A stretch of DNA of 64,000 nucleotides from Aeromonas jandaei (GTDB taxonomy: Bacteria > Pseudomonadota > Gammaproteobacteria > Enterobacterales > Aeromonadaceae), in assembly GCF_037890695.1 (NCBI RefSeq), contig NZ_CP149571.1, forward strand, positions 944,001 to 1,008,000, in the 5' to 3' direction. Shown in pieces: positions 43,952 to 53,738 of the stretch (positions are counted from its first letter, which is position 1; each line of letters opens with the position of its first letter). Below the pieces are notes generated by a model, which was not told where the DNA came from, did no database searches, and saw nothing but the letters and a program-made list of their open reading frames with translations. Made by a program: the position numbers and the translations under genes.

Positions 43952-44896
43952 ATGTCACAGCCTTCCCAATCCGCCACTCACCCGCAATACATCTGGTTCA
44001 ACGGCACACTGGTGCCCTGGCAGGATGCTCAGGTGCACGTGATGAGCCACGCCCTGCACTATGGCTCCTCGGTGTTCGAGGGTGTGCGCGCCTACGACAC
44101 CCCCAAGGGCACTTGTATTTTCCGCCTGCAGGAGCACACCCGCCGCCTGTTCGACTCCGCCAAGATCTACTGGATGGACGTCCCCTACAGCGAGGCCGAC
44201 GTGAATGAAGCCTGCCGCACCGTGGTGCGCGAGAACGGCCTGAAGAGCGGTTACCTGCGCCCGCTGGCCTTTGTCGGCAACGTGGGGCTGGGGCTGCATC
44301 CGCCGCTGGATGCCAAGGCCGACCTGATGGTGGCCGCCCTGCCGTGGGGCGCCTATCTGGGGGAAGAGGGGCTGAAAAACGGGGTGGATGTCTGTGTCAC
44401 CTCTTGGAACCGGCTCGCTCCCAACACCATTCCCACCGGCGCCAAGGCGGGCGGCAACTATTTGTCCTCCCAGCTGATCAGCCGCGAGGCCAAGCGCAAC
44501 GGCTTCGCCGAGGGGCTGGCGCTGGACGTGAACGGCTACCTGAGTGAAGGGGCGGGGGAGAACCTGTTTCTGGTGAAGAACGGCGTGCTGTTCACCCCGC
44601 CCGCTACCGCCGCCATCCTACCCGGCATCACCCGTGACACAATCATGACGCTGGCCCGCGATCTGGGTTATGAGGTGCGCGAGCAGGCGCTGCCCCGCGA
44701 GGCGCTCTATGTCGCAGACGAGATCTTTATGACCGGCACCGCCGCCGAGGTGACCCCGGTGCGCTCCGTCGATCGGATGAAGGTAGGTGCTGGTTGCCGC
44801 GGCCCGGTGACCGAGCAGCTGCAGAACGCCTTCTTCGGCCTGTTCAATGGCCAGACCGAAGACAAGTGGGGCTGGCTGACGCCCGTCAACGACTGA
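43952..44896 (+). CDS. ilvE: Branched-chain amino acid aminotransferase
   Basis: A 314-residue fold-IV PLP aminotransferase. It catalyses the last step for Ile, Val and Leu. Landmarks: YGSSVFEGVRAY, the LRPLAF strand, the catalytic lysine in GAKAGGNYLSSQL, EGAGENLFLVK and TGTAAEVTPV. AAGGAG is placed before ATG 43952. Third structural gene of the operon. Confidence 0.96.
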   Translation: MSQPSQSATHPQYIWFNGTLVPWQDAQVHVMSHALHYGSSVFEGVRAYDTPKGTCIFRLQEHTRRLFDSAKIYWMDVPYSEADVNEACRTVVRENGLKSGYLRPLAFVGNVGLGLHPPLDAKADLMVAALPWGAYLGEEGLKNGVDVCVTSWNRLAPNTIPTGAKAGGNYLSSQLISREAKRNGFAEGLALDVNGYLSEGAGENLFLVKNGVLFTPPATAAILPGITRDTIMTLARDLGYEVREQALPREALYVADEIFMTGTAAEVTPVRSVDRMKVGAGCRGPVTEQLQNAFFGLFNGQTEDKWGWLTPVND

Positions 44897-45043
44897 TGTA
44901 GAGAGGGGAGGCTCCATGCCTCCCCGAGTCGCTTCCGGTGAAGGCGTCTGGCGGTGCCTTCACCAGGATCGATTCCCGGTTCCGAGAGTCACTTTTTCAT
45001 TTCCAAAGATAATGAGCCCGCTGGGCATTCAGGGAGTAGAGAC

Positions 45044-46885
45044 ATGCCGAAGTTGAGATCCGCCACCACCACCCACGGACGTAACATGGCCGGGGCCCGC
45101 GCCCTGTGGCGTGCCACCGGAATGACCGATCAGGATTTCGGCAAGCCCATCATCGCCGTGGTCAACTCCTTCACCCAGTTCGTGCCGGGCCACGTCCACC
45201 TCAAGGATCTGGGTCAGCTGGTGGCGCGCGAGATCGAAGCCGCGGGTGGTGTTGCCAAGGAGTTCAACACCATAGCAGTGGATGACGGTATCGCCATGGG
45301 CCACGGCGGCATGCTCTACTCCCTGCCATCGCGGGAGCTGATTGCCGACTCGGTGGAGTACATGGTCAATGCCCACTGCGCCGATGCCATGGTCTGTATC
45401 TCCAACTGCGACAAGATCACCCCGGGGATGCTGATGGCCGCCCTGCGCATCAATATCCCGGTGATCTTCGTCTCCGGCGGCCCGATGGAAGCGGGCAAGA
45501 CCAAGCTCTCCGACCAGATCATCAAACTGGATCTGGTGGACGCCATGATCCAGGGCGCCGATCCCAAGGTATCGGATGCCCAGAGCGAGCAGGTGGAGCG
45601 CAGCGCCTGCCCCACCTGCGGCTCCTGCTCCGGCATGTTTACCGCTAACTCCATGAACTGTCTGACCGAGGCGCTCGGCCTCTCCCAGCCGGGCAACGGC
45701 TCCCTGCTGGCGACCCACAGCGACCGCGAGCAGCTGTTCAAGCTGGCGGGTCAGCGCATCGTGACTCTGGCCAAGCGCTGGTATGAGCAGGATGATGCGA
45801 GTGCCCTCCCACGCAATATCGCCACCAAGGCGGCGTTCGAGAACGCCATGGCGCTGGATATCGCCATGGGCGGCTCCACCAATACCGTGCTGCACCTGCT
45901 GGCGGCGGCGCAGGAGGCGGGTGTCGACTTCACCATGGCCGATATCGACCGCATGTCCCGCAAGGTGCCGCAGCTCTGCAAGGTGGCGCCCTCCACCCAG
46001 AAGTACCATATGGAAGATGTACACCGCGCCGGCGGCGTGGTCGCCATTCTGGGCCAGCTGGAGAAAGCGGGTCTGGTGCATGGGGATGCCCGTACCGTGC
46101 TGGGTTGCTCCCTCGTCGAACAGCTCAATGAATATGATGTCAGCCGTCAGCCGAGTCAGGAGGTGGTGGACTTCTACCGCGCTGGCCCGGCCGGCATCCG
46201 CACCACCAAGGCGTTCAGTCAGGATTGTCGCTGGCCGGAGCTGGATCTGGACAGAGCCGAAGGGTGCATCCGCTCGCTGGATAACGCCTACAGCCAGGAG
46301 GGCGGTCTGGCGGTGCTCTCCGGCAACCTCGCTGTCAATGGCGCCATCGTCAAGACTGCCGGGGTGGATGAGGAGAACCTCACCTTCCGTGGCCCTGCCC
46401 GGGTGTTCGAGAGTCAGGAGAGCGCGGTGAACGGCATCCTCGACGGTACCGTGAAAGCGGGCGAGGTAGTGGTGATCCGCTACGAGGGCCCGAAAGGGGG
46501 CCCCGGCATGCAGGAGATGCTCTACCCCACCACCTATCTGAAATCCATGGGATTGGGCAAGTCGTGCGCGCTGATCACCGACGGTCGCTTCTCTGGCGGT
46601 ACCTCGGGCCTATCTATCGGCCACATCTCGCCGGAAGCAGCCTCTGGCGGCACTATCGGTCTGGTGGAGGATGGCGACATCATCAGCATCAATATCCCGG
46701 CCCGCAGCATGGTGCTGGAAGTGGCCGACAGCGTGCTGGCCGCCCGCCGTGTCGCCGTAGAGGCTCGGGGCTGGAAGCCGCTCGATCGTCAGCGTCAGGT
46801 CTCCTTTGCCCTGCGCGCCTACGCCATGTTCGCCACCAGCGCCGACAAGGGCGCGGTGCGCGATCGCTCAATGCTGGGGGAATAA
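45044..46885 (+). CDS. ilvD: Dihydroxy-acid dehydratase
   Basis: A 613-residue iron-sulfur enzyme that dehydrates dihydroxy-acids in Ile/Val synthesis. Cluster cysteines are in [14 protein letters not shown] and [27 protein letters not shown]-type [15 protein letters not shown] is present. ATG 45044 follows AGGGAG; upstream codons are open but lack a ribosome site. The 148-base gap after ilvE shows no gene or terminator. Confidence 0.97.
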   Translation: MPKLRSATTTHGRNMAGARALWRATGMTDQDFGKPIIAVVNSFTQFVPGHVHLKDLGQLVAREIEAAGGVAKEFNTIAVDDGIAMGHGGMLYSLPSRELIADSVEYMVNAHCADAMVCISNCDKITPGMLMAALRINIPVIFVSGGPMEAGKTKLSDQIIKLDLVDAMIQGADPKVSDAQSEQVERSACPTCGSCSGMFTANSMNCLTEALGLSQPGNGSLLATHSDREQLFKLAGQRIVTLAKRWYEQDDASALPRNIATKAAFENAMALDIAMGGSTNTVLHLLAAAQEAGVDFTMADIDRMSRKVPQLCKVAPSTQKYHMEDVHRAGGVVAILGQLEKAGLVHGDARTVLGCSLVEQLNEYDVSRQPSQEVVDFYRAGPAGIRTTKAFSQDCRWPELDLDRAEGCIRSLDNAYSQEGGLAVLSGNLAVNGAIVKTAGVDEENLTFRGPARVFESQESAVNGILDGTVKAGEVVVIRYEGPKGGPGMQEMLYPTTYLKSMGLGKSCALITDGRFSGGTSGLSIGHISPEAASGGTIGLVEDGDIISINIPARSMVLEVADSVLAARRVAVEARGWKPLDRQRQVSFALRAYAMFATSADKGAVRDRSMLGE

Positions 46886-46888
46886 ATC

Positions 46889-48409
46889 ATGGTCTCTGCG
46901 GCGGATTATCTACGCAAGGTGCTGCTCTCCCCCGTCTATGAGGCGGCGCGGGTCACCCCCTTGCAAACCCTGAAGAAACTCTCCGAGCGGCTCGGCAATC
47001 ATGTCAGCCTGAAGCGGGAGGATCTGCAACCGGTCCACTCCTTCAAGCTGCGCGGCGCCTACCACAAGATCGCCACCCTCACCGAGGAGCAGAAGGCGCG
47101 TGGCGTCATCGCCGCCTCCGCCGGCAACCACGCGCAGGGGGTCGCCCTGTCGGCCGCCAAGCTCGGTATCAAGGCGATCATCGTGATGCCCAAGACTACG
47201 CCGGACATCAAGATCGATGCGGTGCGCCGTCAAGGCGGCAACGTCATGCTGTTTGGCAACAGCTTCGACGAGGCCTACGGCGAGAGTCGCCGCCTCTCCG
47301 AGCTGGAGGGCTACACCCTGATCCCGCCGTTTGACGACGTCGAGGTGATCGCCGGGCAGGGCACTATCGGCAAGGAGCTGCTGGAGCAGGATACCCACCT
47401 CACCCACGTGTTCGTGCCGGTGGGGGGCGGCGGGTTGGCCGCCGGGGTGGCGGTCTATATCAAACAGCTGTTGCCGGATGTGAAGGTGATCGGGGTGGAG
47501 GCGGAGGGCTCCGCCTGCCTCAAGGCCGCGCTGGCGGCCGGCGAGCCGGTCAATCTGGATCGCGTCTCCCTGTTTGCCGACGGTGTAGCGGTCAAGCGCA
47601 TCGGCGAGGAGACCTTCCGCCTGTGCAACCAGTATCTGGACGAGGTGGTGACCGTCTCCAACGACCAAATCTGCGCCGCGCTCAAAGACATCTTCGACGA
47701 CTGCCGCGCTATTGCAGAGCCGTCGGGCGCCCTGTCGTTGGCGGGCCTCAAGGCCTACAGCGAGCGGGAGCAGGTCAAGGGGGGGCGGATGGCGGCCATT
47801 CTGTCCGGTGCCAACGTCAACTTCCACAGCCTGCGCTACGTGTCGGAGCGCTGCGAGATTGGCGAGAAGCGCGAGGGCATGCTGGCGGTGACCATCCCCG
47901 AGCGCAAGGGGGCCTTCCTCGACTTCTGCCGTCAACTTGGGCCGCGCATGGTGACCGAGTTCAACTATCGCTACGCCGATGCCGAGCAGGCGTCGCTGTT
48001 CGTCTCGGTGCGCCTCACCGGCGGTGACGAGGAGCTCGGCCAGATCATCGATCAGCTCGGTGGCAACGGTTATCCGGTGGTCAACATGACCGAGAGCGAG
48101 CTGGCCAAGAACCACGTGCGTTACATGATTGGCGGCCGCCCGGCCCGGCCCCTCGGTGAACGCCTCTACAGCTTCAAGTTTCCGGAGCAACCGGGCGCCC
48201 TGATGCGCTTTCTGGAGACCCTCGGCTGTCGCTGGAACATCAGCCTGTTCCACTACCGCAACCACGGTGCCGACTATGGCCGGGTGCTTTGTGCGTTCGA
48301 GTTGCCGGACGAGGACGTGGCCGCCTTCCACGACTACCTGCACGAGATTGGCTACGGCTGGAAAGAGGTGAGCGACGACCCTGCCTACCGACTGTTTCTG
48401 GCAAGTTGA
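46889..48409 (+). CDS. ilvA: Threonine ammonia-lyase, biosynthetic
   Basis: A 506-residue PLP enzyme that starts isoleucine synthesis from threonine. PLP lysine in SFKLRGAYHKI, SAGNHAQGVA, GGGGLAAGVAVYIKQ, and two C-terminal ACT domains (residues about 330-500) for Ile/Val feedback. Three bases after the ilvD stop. Last gene of the operon, closed by a terminator. Confidence 0.96.
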   Translation: MVSAADYLRKVLLSPVYEAARVTPLQTLKKLSERLGNHVSLKREDLQPVHSFKLRGAYHKIATLTEEQKARGVIAASAGNHAQGVALSAAKLGIKAIIVMPKTTPDIKIDAVRRQGGNVMLFGNSFDEAYGESRRLSELEGYTLIPPFDDVEVIAGQGTIGKELLEQDTHLTHVFVPVGGGGLAAGVAVYIKQLLPDVKVIGVEAEGSACLKAALAAGEPVNLDRVSLFADGVAVKRIGEETFRLCNQYLDEVVTVSNDQICAALKDIFDDCRAIAEPSGALSLAGLKAYSEREQVKGGRMAAILSGANVNFHSLRYVSERCEIGEKREGMLAVTIPERKGAFLDFCRQLGPRMVTEFNYRYADAEQASLFVSVRLTGGDEELGQIIDQLGGNGYPVVNMTESELAKNHVRYMIGGRPARPLGERLYSFKFPEQPGALMRFLETLGCRWNISLFHYRNHGADYGRVLCAFELPDEDVAAFHDYLHEIGYGWKEVSDDPAYRLFLAS

Positions 48410-48433
48410 TGGCGCGATCGCGATGAAGAAGGA

Positions 48434-48456
48434 GGGAGGCGTTGGCCTCCCTTTTT
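48434..48456 (+). terminator. Intrinsic terminator of the ilv operon
   Basis: GGGAGGC (48434-48440)/GCCTCCC (48445-48451) stem, GTTG loop, T5. Confidence 0.85.
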
Positions 48457-48640
48457 ATTGGCAGGCCGCTAACTGGCTGTTTTTAGCGCAGATAATGCAG
48501 GCAAGCTCACACTCCTGATGGCTTGGTCATTTGAGGCTGCCAGCGGATGGGATAACCTGAATGCGGCGAGGCCGCCTGACGGCTTCACACAGGGAGAGTG
48601 CGCATTCAGGCGCCTAAACGACTTATTGCAGAGGCTAAAC

Positions 48641-49732
48641 ATGAATAAATCGATGCTTGCCGTGTTGGTCGGCGGATTGTTGGCTGCGGGCGCCGTGCAG
48701 GCGGCTGCTCAGGACAATACCTGGTATGCCGGTGGCAAGGCCGGTTGGTCAAACTACTACGGTGTAGATAAAAACCAGGATATCGCCAGTGCCTTCAATG
48801 CTGTAGGCAACAACAGCGAGGACAAGAACGATCTGGGGCTGGGTGCATTTGCCGGTTACCAGCTCAATCCCAACCTCGGGTTTGAACTGGGCTATGACTG
48901 GCTCGGCAAGTACAAGATGAGCGGCGGCAGCGGGGCGACGGCACTCGATGGCGAGGTGAAGAGCCAGCTGGTGCAGGCCACCATGAAGATCAGCTTCCCG
49001 GCGACCAGCACCCTTGATCTCTATGGTCGTCTGGGTGGTGGCTATGCCTGGACGGATAGCAAGATCAGCGATGCAGCAGGCAGTGCCACCGGCAAGAAAC
49101 ATGGTGCCGCCTTTGTCGGGGCGCTGGGTGCCGAGTACACCATCGACCAGAACTGGGCGGCGCGGCTGGAGTATCAATACACCACCCCGCTGGGCGACAC
49201 CTCCATCGATCGTTCAGGCATCGAGCTGGACAACGGCTTGCTGGCGTTTGGCATGCTCTATCGCTTCGGCCAGCAAGGGGAGGCCGCTCCGGCTCCAGCT
49301 CCGGTCGTTGCTGCCCCGGCTCCGGCCGTGGTGGTAGCACCCAAGGAGTTCAGCCTGAGCTCCGACGTGCTGTTCGAGTTCAACAAGGCGACTCTCAAGC
49401 CGGCCGCCAGCGAGGCGCTCGATGCCCTGTTCAGCCAGATCGTGGCCGCCAATCCGAAGGACGGGGTGGCCACCGTGATCGGCTACACCGACCGTATCGG
49501 CTCAGACAATTACAACCTCGCCCTCTCCGAGAAGCGGGCCCAGAGTGTGGCCAGCTATCTGGTGGCCAAGGGACTCTATGCCGACAAGGTTCGGGTCGAG
49601 GGGCGTGGCAAGGCCAATCCGGTAACCGGCAGCAACTGCGCCAGCCACTCCAAACAGGCGCTGATCGCCTGTCTGGCGCCGGATCGCCGGGTCGAAGTCC
49701 ATCTGGAAGGGGTTTCCCATCCGGCTCAATAA
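48641..49732 (+). CDS. OmpA-family outer membrane protein
   Basis: A 363-residue porin-like protein: signal peptide to about residue 21 (GAVQA), an eight-stranded beta-barrel (DNTWYAGGKAGWSNYY...GLLAFGMLYRFG), an Ala/Pro hinge (APAPAPVVAAPAPAVVV), then an OmpA-C peptidoglycan domain (LSSDVLFEFNKATLKPAASEALDAL, GYTDRIGSDNYNLALSEKRAQSVASYL) with a Cys pair. AGAGG is placed before ATG 48641. Monocistronic, ended by a terminator. Confidence 0.92.
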   Translation: MNKSMLAVLVGGLLAAGAVQAAAQDNTWYAGGKAGWSNYYGVDKNQDIASAFNAVGNNSEDKNDLGLGAFAGYQLNPNLGFELGYDWLGKYKMSGGSGATALDGEVKSQLVQATMKISFPATSTLDLYGRLGGGYAWTDSKISDAAGSATGKKHGAAFVGALGAEYTIDQNWAARLEYQYTTPLGDTSIDRSGIELDNGLLAFGMLYRFGQQGEAAPAPAPVVAAPAPAVVVAPKEFSLSSDVLFEFNKATLKPAASEALDALFSQIVAANPKDGVATVIGYTDRIGSDNYNLALSEKRAQSVASYLVAKGLYADKVRVEGRGKANPVTGSNCASHSKQALIACLAPDRRVEVHLEGVSHPAQ

Positions 49733-49746
49733 GATGGCAAGAAAAG

Positions 49747-49771
49747 CGGGAGGCCTGGCCTCCCGTTTTTT
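49747..49771 (+). terminator. Terminator after the OmpA gene
   Basis: CGGGAGG (49747-49753) pairs with CCTCCCG (49759-49765) around CCTGG, followed by T6. Confidence 0.85.
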
Positions 49772-50577
49772 ATGGACAACAGGTAGTGCAAGGCAATGAA
49801 TCAGCGAATATTTTCGATATGGAAAATATCGGTGATATGGGAGGTAAATAAATAGATGAAAAAATATCGATTTAAACTTTGCTCCCGCAGAGCCTTTTGG
49901 TTAGAATCCCTGCGTGTTATCAACAGATGGATGAATATTATGGACTGCGACAGTTGTAGCCGATTGCAAATCGCGATGCGGGTTTACCAGAGCTGAGGCC
50001 GAATATTCTCTCTTTTCCTCCTCACTCTGATTGCTCGAACGTAGCATTAGAGTGCAGCATTTCAATGAGTCACCACTGACTCCCGCAATAGCCAAGGCCC
50101 CGTTTTAACAGGGATTGTCGTTGCAAACCGGATTGTTCCACTCATCTGCGAGCCGCACCGCCTCGCGAATCATGTAATCGCACGCTTCATCGTCGCCCCT
50201 GTTGCGCTGCAAGTCCGTGTTGCCGTCGAGCAGCATCTGACTGGCCGTTGAGCAGCCGGAGCGCGAGCGGGCGTCGAAGAACAAGATGAATTCTACCATA
50301 TTGAAAACGGCTCTGTTTTCGATAGGCGTGGTTGCGAATAAATATATCTTGGGTTTATTTGAAATATATATCTGGTGGTTTTAATTTTCCGCTGAAATAT
50401 ATTTCATGGTCTGTCACTTCTCTGTGAATGGCCAAATGAAACATGCCTGATATTATTTGACTCGCGCCATTATCTTGTAGTTCGCAATTGTTATCCTGAT
50501 TTTCGTTATCACTTACTGGCACTGCTGGCGGATACCCGTATCCGGCCATGTGCCCTGGCAAACTCGGAGGAAAACCG
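49772..50577. other. Long AT-rich intergenic region before the mgtA leader
   Basis: About 800 bases with no confident gene. Seen: perfect IR ATATTTTC-N6-GAAAATAT (49808-49829); a possible 46-codon frame MKKYRFKLCSRRAFW... at 49856-49996 behind GGGAGG at a loose distance; a 64-codon minus-strand frame at 50105-50299 (MVEFILFFDARSRS..., Cys-rich end) without a ribosome site; and a perfect 12-base palindrome GAAATATATTTC at 50394-50405. PhoP-type GTTTA repeats were not clearly found. Confidence 0.6.
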
Positions 50578-50631
50578 ATGACCGAAGAGCCCAAACCTCG
50601 ACCCTCGGGGTCCACGCCCCCCCACTCCTGA
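50578..50631 (+). CDS. mgtL: Proline-rich MgtL-like leader peptide of mgtA
   Basis: A 17-codon frame reading MTEEPKPRPSGSTPPHS, behind a strong GGAGG with seven-base spacing. It carries acidic residues followed by alternating prolines (P5, P7, P9) and a PP pair, like enteric MgtL (MEPDPTPLP...). In enterics, low Mg2+ or low proline stalls or destabilises the ribosome in this peptide and keeps transcription running into mgtA. The 215 bases from here to mgtA contain several short hairpins (AACCA/TGGTT near 50679-50691; CAGACA/TGTCTG at 50702-50715). The name is by analogy. Confidence 0.7.
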   Translation: MTEEPKPRPSGSTPPHS

Positions 50632-50846
50632 TCCCCCTGCGGGGACGGGATGCGGTGTCCTGACCCCTGATCTGACCCAACCATGCTGGTTAGCGCGACG
50701 GCAGACATTTGTCTGACGGGCTACCCCGTGCGCGGCGATTGAGCGCATCGGCAGCATGTTGGGTTCACAGCCTTCGATATCAGTACTGACGCCAGGCCAG
50801 GCCCGCGACGGGGCCCGCTTGCGCGTAAAAATCAGGATAAAGAGCC

Positions 50847-53609
50847 ATGAAACAACAACATACCGCCAGCCGGCACAAGCAGAAGGGCTTTGTTGCGCCG
50901 GGTACGCAGAGAGAGAAGATCTCCTCCCGGGTGCTCGACGAGGCCGACAAATCCCTCGAGTACACCCTCACCGCCGTGCGCAGCAACATCGATGGTCTGA
51001 CCGCGACCGAGGCAGCCAATCGACTGGCCGAGTTCGGCCTTAACGAGGTGAATCACGACAAGCCGCCCCATGCGCTGATCCAGCTGCTGCAGGCGTTCAA
51101 GAACCCCTTTGTAATGGTGCTGATCGCGCTGGGTCTGGTCAGCTACGTCATGGATGTACTGATGGCCGAGCCGGGTGACGAGGATTGGGTCAAAGTGATC
51201 ATCCTCGGCGTGATGGTCAGCCTGAGCGGCCTGCTCCGTTTCTGGCAGGAGTATCGCTCCGCCAAGGCGGCCGAGGCGCTCAAGTCACTGGTACGCAATA
51301 CCGCCACCGTGCAGCGCCGTCCCTCGCCGGGGGCGACCCCCCAGCGCAAGGAGGTGGCGATGACCGAGTTGGTGGTCGGTGACATTGTGCACCTGCAGGC
51401 AGGGGACATGATCCCGGCCGATATCAAGCTGATCGAATCCCGCGATCTTTTCATCAGCCAGGCTGTGCTGACCGGCGAAGCACTGCCGGTTGAGAAGTAC
51501 GACACTCTGGGCGCTGTGGCCGGCAAGTCGGCGGAAGGCTCCGGCGCTGGCGATGGCGGGATGCTCGATCTGCCCAACATCTGCTTTATGGGGACGAACG
51601 TGGTGAGCGGTACCGCCCGCGCCGTGGTGGTGGCCACCGGCAGTGATACCTACTTCGGTTCGCTGGCCCGCAATGTGGTGAGTCACAAGCGTATCGAGAC
51701 CAGCTTCGATCGCGGCGTAAACAGCGTCACCAGGCTGCTGATCCGCTTCATGCTGGTGATGGTGCCCATCGTCTTTATGCTCAACGGCATCAGCAGTGGT
51801 GACTGGATGTCGGCGCTCACCTTCGCGCTGGCAGTGGCGGTGGGCCTCACCCCAGAGATGCTGCCGATGATTGTCTCCGCCAACCTGGCGCGCGGCGCGG
51901 TGGCGATGGCCAAGCGCAAGGTGGTGGTGAAGCGGCTCAACTCGGTACAGAACTTTGGTGCCATGGATGTGCTCTGCACCGACAAGACCGGCACCCTGAC
52001 CCAGGACAAGATCATCCTCGAACACCACTACGACGTGCGTGGCAACCGGGACGACCGGATCCTGCAGCTGGCCTGGCTCAACAGCTTTCATCAGAGCGGC
52101 ATGAAGAACCTGATGGATATCGCGGTGATCGAGCACGCCGACGCCCTGGGTGAGAGCTGCAAGCCGGCCAACTATGGCAAGGTGGACGAGCTGCCGTTCG
52201 ACTTCGTGCGCCGTCGTCTGTCAGTCATTGTGCAGGACGATCTGGGCCAGCAGCTGATGGTCTCCAAGGGGGCGGTGGAAGAGATGCTGGCCGTCTCCGG
52301 CCATATCGCCGATGGCAAGGAGATCCGCGCACTGACCGACGCCGATCGCCGTGCCTTGCTGCGCCAGAGCGAGGAGTTCAACGCCGAGGGGTATCGGGTG
52401 CTGATCGTGGCAACCCGCGAGATCCCGGCGGGCGAGCGCAAGCAGAGTTATCGCACCAGTGACGAGGTCAATCTGGTAGTGCGCGGCTTCCTCACCTTCT
52501 TCGATCCGCCCAAGGATTCGGCCGCACCAGCCATCCGCGCGCTGAACGACTATGGCGTGGCGGTCAAGGTGCTGACCGGTGACAACCCCATCATCACCAG
52601 CAAGGTGTGTCGCGATGTGGGGCTGGAGCCCGGCGTGCCGCTGCTCGGCAAGGATATCGAAGGGATGGACGACGTGGCGCTGTGCGAAGCGGTCAAGCAG
52701 ACCACCATCTTTGCCAAGCTCACCCCGCTGCAGAAGTCGCGGGTGGTGAAGGCGCTGCAGGCCAACGGCAATACCGTCGGTTTCCTTGGTGACGGCATCA
52801 ATGACGCGCCGGCGCTGCGGGATGCGGACGTGGGGATCTCGGTGGATAGCGGTGCCGACATCGCCAAGGAGACCGCCGACATCATCCTGCTGGAGAAGAG
52901 CCTGATGGTGCTGGAGGAGGGGGTGATCAAGGGGCGCGAGACCTTTGGCAACATCTTGAAGTACCTCAACATGACCGCAAGCTCCAACTTCGGCAACGTC
53001 TTCTCGGTGCTGGTCGCCTCCGCCTGGCTGCCCTGGGCGCCCATGCTGGCGATGCAGATGCTGATCCAGAATCTGGTGTATGACGTCTCCCAGATGCTGC
53101 TGCCGTGGGACAAGATGGATCCCGAGTTCCTCAAGCGGCCGCGCAAGTGGGAGGCGAGCAACATCAAGCGCTTCATGCTGTGGCTTGGCCCGACCTCATC
53201 GGTGTTCGATATCAGCACCTACTGCCTGATGTGGTTCGTGTTCGGTGCCGGTGCCCTCTATGCCACCGCCAACGGCAGCATGGATCCACTGGTCAACGGT
53301 CAGGCCATCATGAATTCCGGCTGGTTTATCGAGGGGCTGGTGTCGCAGACGCTGGTGGTACATATGCTGCGTACCCGCAAGATCCCGTTCCTGCAGAGTA
53401 CAGCTACCCTGCCGGTGCTGCTCTCCACCTCGATCGCCATTGCTATCGGCTGCTACCTGCCCTTCTCGCCAGTGGCTGAGCACTTCGGCTTCATCACTCT
53501 GGATGGGCCCAAGTACTTCATGTGGCTGGTGATCACCATGCTGGCCTACATGGGGCTGACCCAGACCGTCAAGAGCATCTACATCAAGCGCCACGGTCAG
53601 TGGTTCTGA
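50847..53609 (+). CDS. mgtA: Magnesium-importing P-type ATPase MgtA
   Basis: A 920-residue P3B-type ATPase for Mg2+ import. Phosphorylation motif CTDKTGTLTQDKI, actuator LTGEALPVEKYD, ATP-binding-domain lysine in SKGAVEEM, hinge GDGINDAPALRDADVGISVDSGADIAKETADIILLEKSL, and ten hydrophobic segments including MLIQNLVYDVSQMLLPWD. AGGATAAAGAGCC gives the ribosome site for ATG 50847. It stands behind a leader peptide, so Mg-dependent control is expected. Downstream is a terminator. Confidence 0.94.
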   Translation: MKQQHTASRHKQKGFVAPGTQREKISSRVLDEADKSLEYTLTAVRSNIDGLTATEAANRLAEFGLNEVNHDKPPHALIQLLQAFKNPFVMVLIALGLVSYVMDVLMAEPGDEDWVKVIILGVMVSLSGLLRFWQEYRSAKAAEALKSLVRNTATVQRRPSPGATPQRKEVAMTELVVGDIVHLQAGDMIPADIKLIESRDLFISQAVLTGEALPVEKYDTLGAVAGKSAEGSGAGDGGMLDLPNICFMGTNVVSGTARAVVVATGSDTYFGSLARNVVSHKRIETSFDRGVNSVTRLLIRFMLVMVPIVFMLNGISSGDWMSALTFALAVAVGLTPEMLPMIVSANLARGAVAMAKRKVVVKRLNSVQNFGAMDVLCTDKTGTLTQDKIILEHHYDVRGNRDDRILQLAWLNSFHQSGMKNLMDIAVIEHADALGESCKPANYGKVDELPFDFVRRRLSVIVQDDLGQQLMVSKGAVEEMLAVSGHIADGKEIRALTDADRRALLRQSEEFNAEGYRVLIVATREIPAGERKQSYRTSDEVNLVVRGFLTFFDPPKDSAAPAIRALNDYGVAVKVLTGDNPIITSKVCRDVGLEPGVPLLGKDIEGMDDVALCEAVKQTTIFAKLTPLQKSRVVKALQANGNTVGFLGDGINDAPALRDADVGISVDSGADIAKETADIILLEKSLMVLEEGVIKGRETFGNILKYLNMTASSNFGNVFSVLVASAWLPWAPMLAMQMLIQNLVYDVSQMLLPWDKMDPEFLKRPRKWEASNIKRFMLWLGPTSSVFDISTYCLMWFVFGAGALYATANGSMDPLVNGQAIMNSGWFIEGLVSQTLVVHMLRTRKIPFLQSTATLPVLLSTSIAIAIGCYLPFSPVAEHFGFITLDGPKYFMWLVITMLAYMGLTQTVKSIYIKRHGQWF

Positions 53610-53656
53610 TGAAGAGCTAGCAAAAAGGCCGGGGTGATCCCGGCGCGACAGAAAAA

Positions 53657-53692
53657 AGAGAGCCAGCCCGCGCAAGCGGACTGGCTCTCTCT
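53657..53692. terminator. Bidirectional terminator between mgtA and yeeE
   Basis: Ten-base stem AGAGAGCCAG (53657-53666)/CTGGCTCTCT (53681-53690) enlarged by inner CCCG/CGGA-type pairs; A6 on the left gives a T run for the minus strand. Confidence 0.8.
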
Positions 53693-53738
53693 ATTTGGTG
53701 TGACCTGACTACCTTGTTGGCGAGTAAAGGTCTGTGAC

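Noticed and set aside
46910..48343. A 477-codon minus-strand frame opposite ilvA
   Set aside because: Complement shadow of ilvA with no domain or ribosome site.
49901..50095. A 64-codon minus-strand frame in the OmpA-mgtA gap
   Set aside because: No ribosome site and no coding-like composition; overlaps a more plausible plus-strand frame.
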